From Polaromonas sp. YR568 (GTDB lineage: Bacteria > Pseudomonadota > Gammaproteobacteria > Burkholderiales > Burkholderiaceae_C), in the NCBI GenBank assembly GCA_945878995.1, contig CAMCUN010000006.1, positions 1-64,000 on the forward strand: a stretch of DNA of 64,000 nt. Direction: 5' to 3'. The notes under the pieces are model-generated. The model was not told the DNA's origin and did not search any database. It saw only the letters and a program-made list of their open reading frames with translations. A program made the translations under genes and the position numbers. Below, piece after piece: positions 61,662 to 64,000 of this stretch (position 1 is the first letter of the stretch; every line of letters begins with the position of its first letter).

Positions 61662-62333
61662 ATGGATGTCTCAGAACTGATTCGAACCGTGGCCATTTAT
61701 GCCTTGCCGGTGGTGTTTGCCATCACCGTGCACGAGGCCGCCCACGGCTATGTGGCCCGCTATTTTGGCGACCCCACGGCCTGGCAACTTGGTCGGGTGA
61801 CGCTCAACCCCATCAGCCACATTGACCCCCTGGGCACCTTGCTGATGCCGCTGCTGCTGTACTTTGCCACCTCTGGCGGATTTGTCTTTGGCTATGCCAA
61901 ACCCGTGCCCGTGAATTTTGGCCAACTGCGCCGGCCCAAGCAACACATGGTGTGGGTGGCCCTGGCCGGGCCGGCGTCCAACTTTATTCAAGCGCTGGCC
62001 TGGGGGGCCGCGCTGGTGCTGCTGGGCGGCATGGATGTGCGCGAGCCCTTTTTCTTGAAGATGTGCCAGGCCGGCGTGCTGGTCAACGTGGTCATGTGCG
62101 TCTTCAACTTGTTTCCACTGCCGCCCTTGGACGGAGGCCGCATTGTGGTGGGCCTCTTGCCCTGGCGGCCAGCGCAACTGCTGGCCCGTGTGGAGCCTTG
62201 GGGCTTTTTCATTGTGCTGGGCTTGATGCTCACCGGCGTGGTGACTGCGCTGTGGATGCGCCCCCTCATGGGCCTGAGCTACGACACCTTGACCCTGCTG
62301 CTCAAGCCGCTGGCTTGGGCGGTGGGACGCTGA
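61662..62333 (+). CDS. Site-2 protease-family (M50) membrane metalloprotease
   Basis: A 223-residue inner-membrane protein with about six hydrophobic segments. HExxH is at residues 24-28 (VHEAAHGYVARYFGD) and the third zinc ligand segment is NLFPLPPLDGGRIV near residue 150. It is a short rhomboid-sized member of the M50B/SREBP-like group without PDZ. Substrate unknown. trpS follows 27 bp later, an arrangement common in proteobacteria. Confidence 0.9.
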   Translation: MDVSELIRTVAIYALPVVFAITVHEAAHGYVARYFGDPTAWQLGRVTLNPISHIDPLGTLLMPLLLYFATSGGFVFGYAKPVPVNFGQLRRPKQHMVWVALAGPASNFIQALAWGAALVLLGGMDVREPFFLKMCQAGVLVNVVMCVFNLFPLPPLDGGRIVVGLLPWRPAQLLARVEPWGFFIVLGLMLTGVVTALWMRPLMGLSYDTLTLLLKPLAWAVGR

Positions 62334-62360
62334 ATTCATTTTTTTCAAGAGTACACACCG

Positions 62361-63662
62361 ATGAGCGAACAGCGCGTCCTGACCGGCATCACCACCTCCG
62401 GCAGCCCCCACCTGGGCAACTATGTGGGCGCCATTCGCCCCGCTGTGCGGGCCAGCCGGGAGCCCGGCGTCCAGAGCTTTTACTTTTTGGCCGACTACCA
62501 CGCGCTCGTCAAAGTCGGTGACCCTGCCCGCATTCAGCGCTCCACGCTGGAGATTGCCGCCACCTGGTTGGCGGCCGGACTGGACCCGGAGAAAGTGATT
62601 TTTTACCGCCAGTCTGACATTCCTGAGATCCCCGAGCTCACCTGGTTTCTCACCTGCCTGACTGGCAAAGGCCTGCTCAACCGGGCCCACGCCTACAAAG
62701 CGCAGGTGGACAAAAACTTAAGTTCAGGTCATGACGCCGATGCTGATGTCACGGCCGGCCTTTTCATGTACCCGGTGCTGATGGCCGCTGACATCTTGAT
62801 GTTCAAGGCCCACCGCGTGCCGGTGGGGCGCGACCAGATTCAGCATATTGAGATGGCGCGCGACATGGCGGCCAGTTTCAACCACCTGTACGGAGAGCTC
62901 TTGGTCTTGCCAGAGGCAGCCATTGAAGCGTCGGTGGCCACCTTGCCCGGCCTGGACGGCCGCAAAATGAGCAAGAGCTACGACAACACCATGGCCTTGT
63001 TTGCCCCGCGCGAGGTGCTGCGCAAACAAATTGCCGGCTTGGTGACCGACTCACGCGCGCCTGGCGAAGCCAAAAGCACTGAAGGCTCGGCCTTGTTTGA
63101 GATTTACCAGGCTTTTGCCAGTGAGGCGCAAACACAGGCCATGCGCGAGGCCTTTGCCCAAGGCATCTCGTGGGGCGAGGCCAAAAACCAGTTGTTTGAT
63201 TGCATAGACGCTGAAATTGCCCCCATGCGGGCCAGCTACGAGGCCTTGATGGCGCACCCTGAGAGGATGGAGGACATCTTACAAGCCGGCGCTCGCAAGG
63301 CCAGGCAGCTGGCCACGCCCTATATGGCTCAGCTGCGCAGCAGTGTGGGCTTGCGCCGCTTGCAGCAGCCAGCTGACCCAGCTTCCAAAGCGGCCGCCAA
63401 AGTCTCGCTGCCCCAGGTCAAGCAGTACAAAGACAAAGACGGGCTTTTTTACGTCAAACTGGTGGACGGGCAAGGCCGGCTGTTGCTGCAAAGCCTGGGC
63501 TTTGACCTCCCGCGAGAAGCTGCTCAGCTTGCGCAGGGCCTGCAACAGGGCGACGCTGATGCTCCAAAGCAACATGCGCACCGCTTGATGTCCGTGGACC
63601 CGGCACTTCAGCCCGCCTTGCAAGATGCGCTGGATGTCTTACGGCTGCAGAAAACCTCGTAA
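62361..63662 (+). CDS. trpS: Tryptophanyl-tRNA synthetase with C-terminal extension
   Basis: A 433-residue class I synthetase. The HIGH-equivalent is TSGSPHLGNYVGAI (residues 12-25), the core includes FLADYHALVK, and KMSKS is GRKMSKSYDN near residue 203. E. coli TrpS has about 334 residues; here the last 100 or so (after about 330) form an extra domain with YKDKDGLFYVKLVDGQGRLLLQSLGF, reminiscent of a DUF1508/YegP-like module. The extension is typical, as I recall, of Burkholderiales TrpRS. Confidence 0.95.
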   Translation: MSEQRVLTGITTSGSPHLGNYVGAIRPAVRASREPGVQSFYFLADYHALVKVGDPARIQRSTLEIAATWLAAGLDPEKVIFYRQSDIPEIPELTWFLTCLTGKGLLNRAHAYKAQVDKNLSSGHDADADVTAGLFMYPVLMAADILMFKAHRVPVGRDQIQHIEMARDMAASFNHLYGELLVLPEAAIEASVATLPGLDGRKMSKSYDNTMALFAPREVLRKQIAGLVTDSRAPGEAKSTEGSALFEIYQAFASEAQTQAMREAFAQGISWGEAKNQLFDCIDAEIAPMRASYEALMAHPERMEDILQAGARKARQLATPYMAQLRSSVGLRRLQQPADPASKAAAKVSLPQVKQYKDKDGLFYVKLVDGQGRLLLQSLGFDLPREAAQLAQGLQQGDADAPKQHAHRLMSVDPALQPALQDALDVLRLQKTS

Positions 63663-63923
63663 TCTCCAAATAAGTTAACATTTAGAATAAATTTAAACCT
63701 ATAATTTGTTCTTTAAGAGGCATTTTTAGTTTTAAAACGTCCAAGAAAGTTTCAGATTTTTTCGAACTGTGTGACTCATTGAGCGTCACCATAAGCTCAC
63801 ACGCCATGATCGATTGGAGCGAGAAGCTCGACAAAATGTTAAAAACTCTGAACTTTTGAGCACTATTGTCAGTCACTATCAGTTACGATAATTAATCCTA
63901 CAACCTAAAAAAACCTGAAATCC
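63663..63923. promoter_or_regulatory. AT-rich intergenic region with a possible promoter
   Basis: 261 bp of low-GC sequence between trpS and the response-regulator gene. TATAAT is at 63700-63705 with TTAACA at 63675-63680 (spacer 19, slightly long), a possible promoter reading rightwards. A minus-strand frame (63682-63876) and a plus-strand frame without any start codon, ending at 63858, are open but not supported. The contrast in base composition with both neighbours is strong. Confidence 0.45.
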
Positions 63924-64000
63924 ATGAGTATTTTTGTCGTAGACGACCACCCGCTGATGCGCGAGGCGGTGGTAATGTTGATTCGGCGGCTGAACAGCAA
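63924..64000 (+). CDS. Response regulator, N-terminal fragment (runs off window)
   Basis: Only 25 full codons are visible: MSIFVVDDHPLMREAVVMLI and onward, the beta1-alpha1 start of a receiver domain with the paired acidic residues DD at positions 7-8 and the DHPLMREA pattern of LuxR/NarL-type regulators. The phosphoacceptor Asp and output domain lie beyond the window. It follows the AT-rich promoter region. Confidence 0.85.
   Translation, partial: MSIFVVDDHPLMREAVVMLIRRLNS

Noticed and set aside
63682-63876. 64-codon minus-strand frame after trpS
   Set aside because: AT-rich chance frame with no recognised motif; opposite to the expected regulatory region.

Overview
The window is about 64 kb of GC-rich chromosome, most like a betaproteobacterium of the Burkholderiales (Comamonadaceae type). 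Supporting signs are a Bug-family (TctC-like) binding protein, TctA/TctB, a 2Fe-2S AscD/RfbI-type reductase, a paired PimC/PimD-like acyl-CoA dehydrogenase, an FtsK of about 770 residues, and gene orders such as rarA-lolA-ftsK / trxB and ribF-ileS-lspA. Genus is not assigned. No phage, integron, rRNA operon or CRISPR array is visible; one tRNA (Leu, CAA) is present.

Layout. 1-6.3 kb: end of valS, galU, a convergent tusA-like/Nudix/cysM group, tRNA-Leu, an OB-fold SSB-like protein and a TRIC-family channel. 6.5-12.5 kb: periplasmic sorbosone-dehydrogenase-like protein with a dihaem cytochrome c, a SIMPL protein, an SDR-like epimerase, the 2Fe-2S reductase and a Bug binding protein. 12.5-16.4 kb: a REP-like repeat cluster and livHMGF without livK. 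16.6-24.1 kb: rarA, lolA, ftsK, trxB, rpmB-rpmG and a fatty acid desaturase. 24.2-31.3 kb: an RsmB-like methyltransferase, a DUF1653 protein, a large hairpin element, prfC, a partly broken toxin-antitoxin island, a second sorbosone-dehydrogenase/cytochrome c pair interrupted by a 235-bp MITE-like element, and purN. 31.5-41 kb: two acyl-CoA dehydrogenases, an HNH nuclease, ribF-ileS-lspA, an SDR and a fumarylacetoacetase-family enzyme. 41-48 kb: Nudix, quinone oxidoreductase, two EamA transporters, an atypical SDR and tctA/tctB. 48-64 kb: a spermidine synthase-like protein, tatD, a protease-MoxR-DUF58-VWA operon, lolD-lolCE, recJ, a 24-residue membrane peptide, a PHP phosphatase, a DMT transporter, a Sua5-like protein, an M50 protease, trpS and the start of a response regulator.

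Most genes are housekeeping (aminoacylation, ribosome, envelope biogenesis, lipoprotein transport, division, recombination) or solute uptake. The unusual material lies at 25.8-29.2 kb. There a MITE-like element with an 18-bp terminal inverted repeat and a 5-bp target duplication sits exactly on the start codon of a cytochrome c gene and keeps the reading frame open. Next to it is a DUF4258/DUF2283 toxin-antitoxin pair coupled to a TumE-like gene carrying a nonsense codon. Four other repeat families (REP-like units, a 26-nt-arm hairpin, a tandem GC palindrome and a TCGACAGGCTCAG-type inverted repeat) occupy intergenic gaps.
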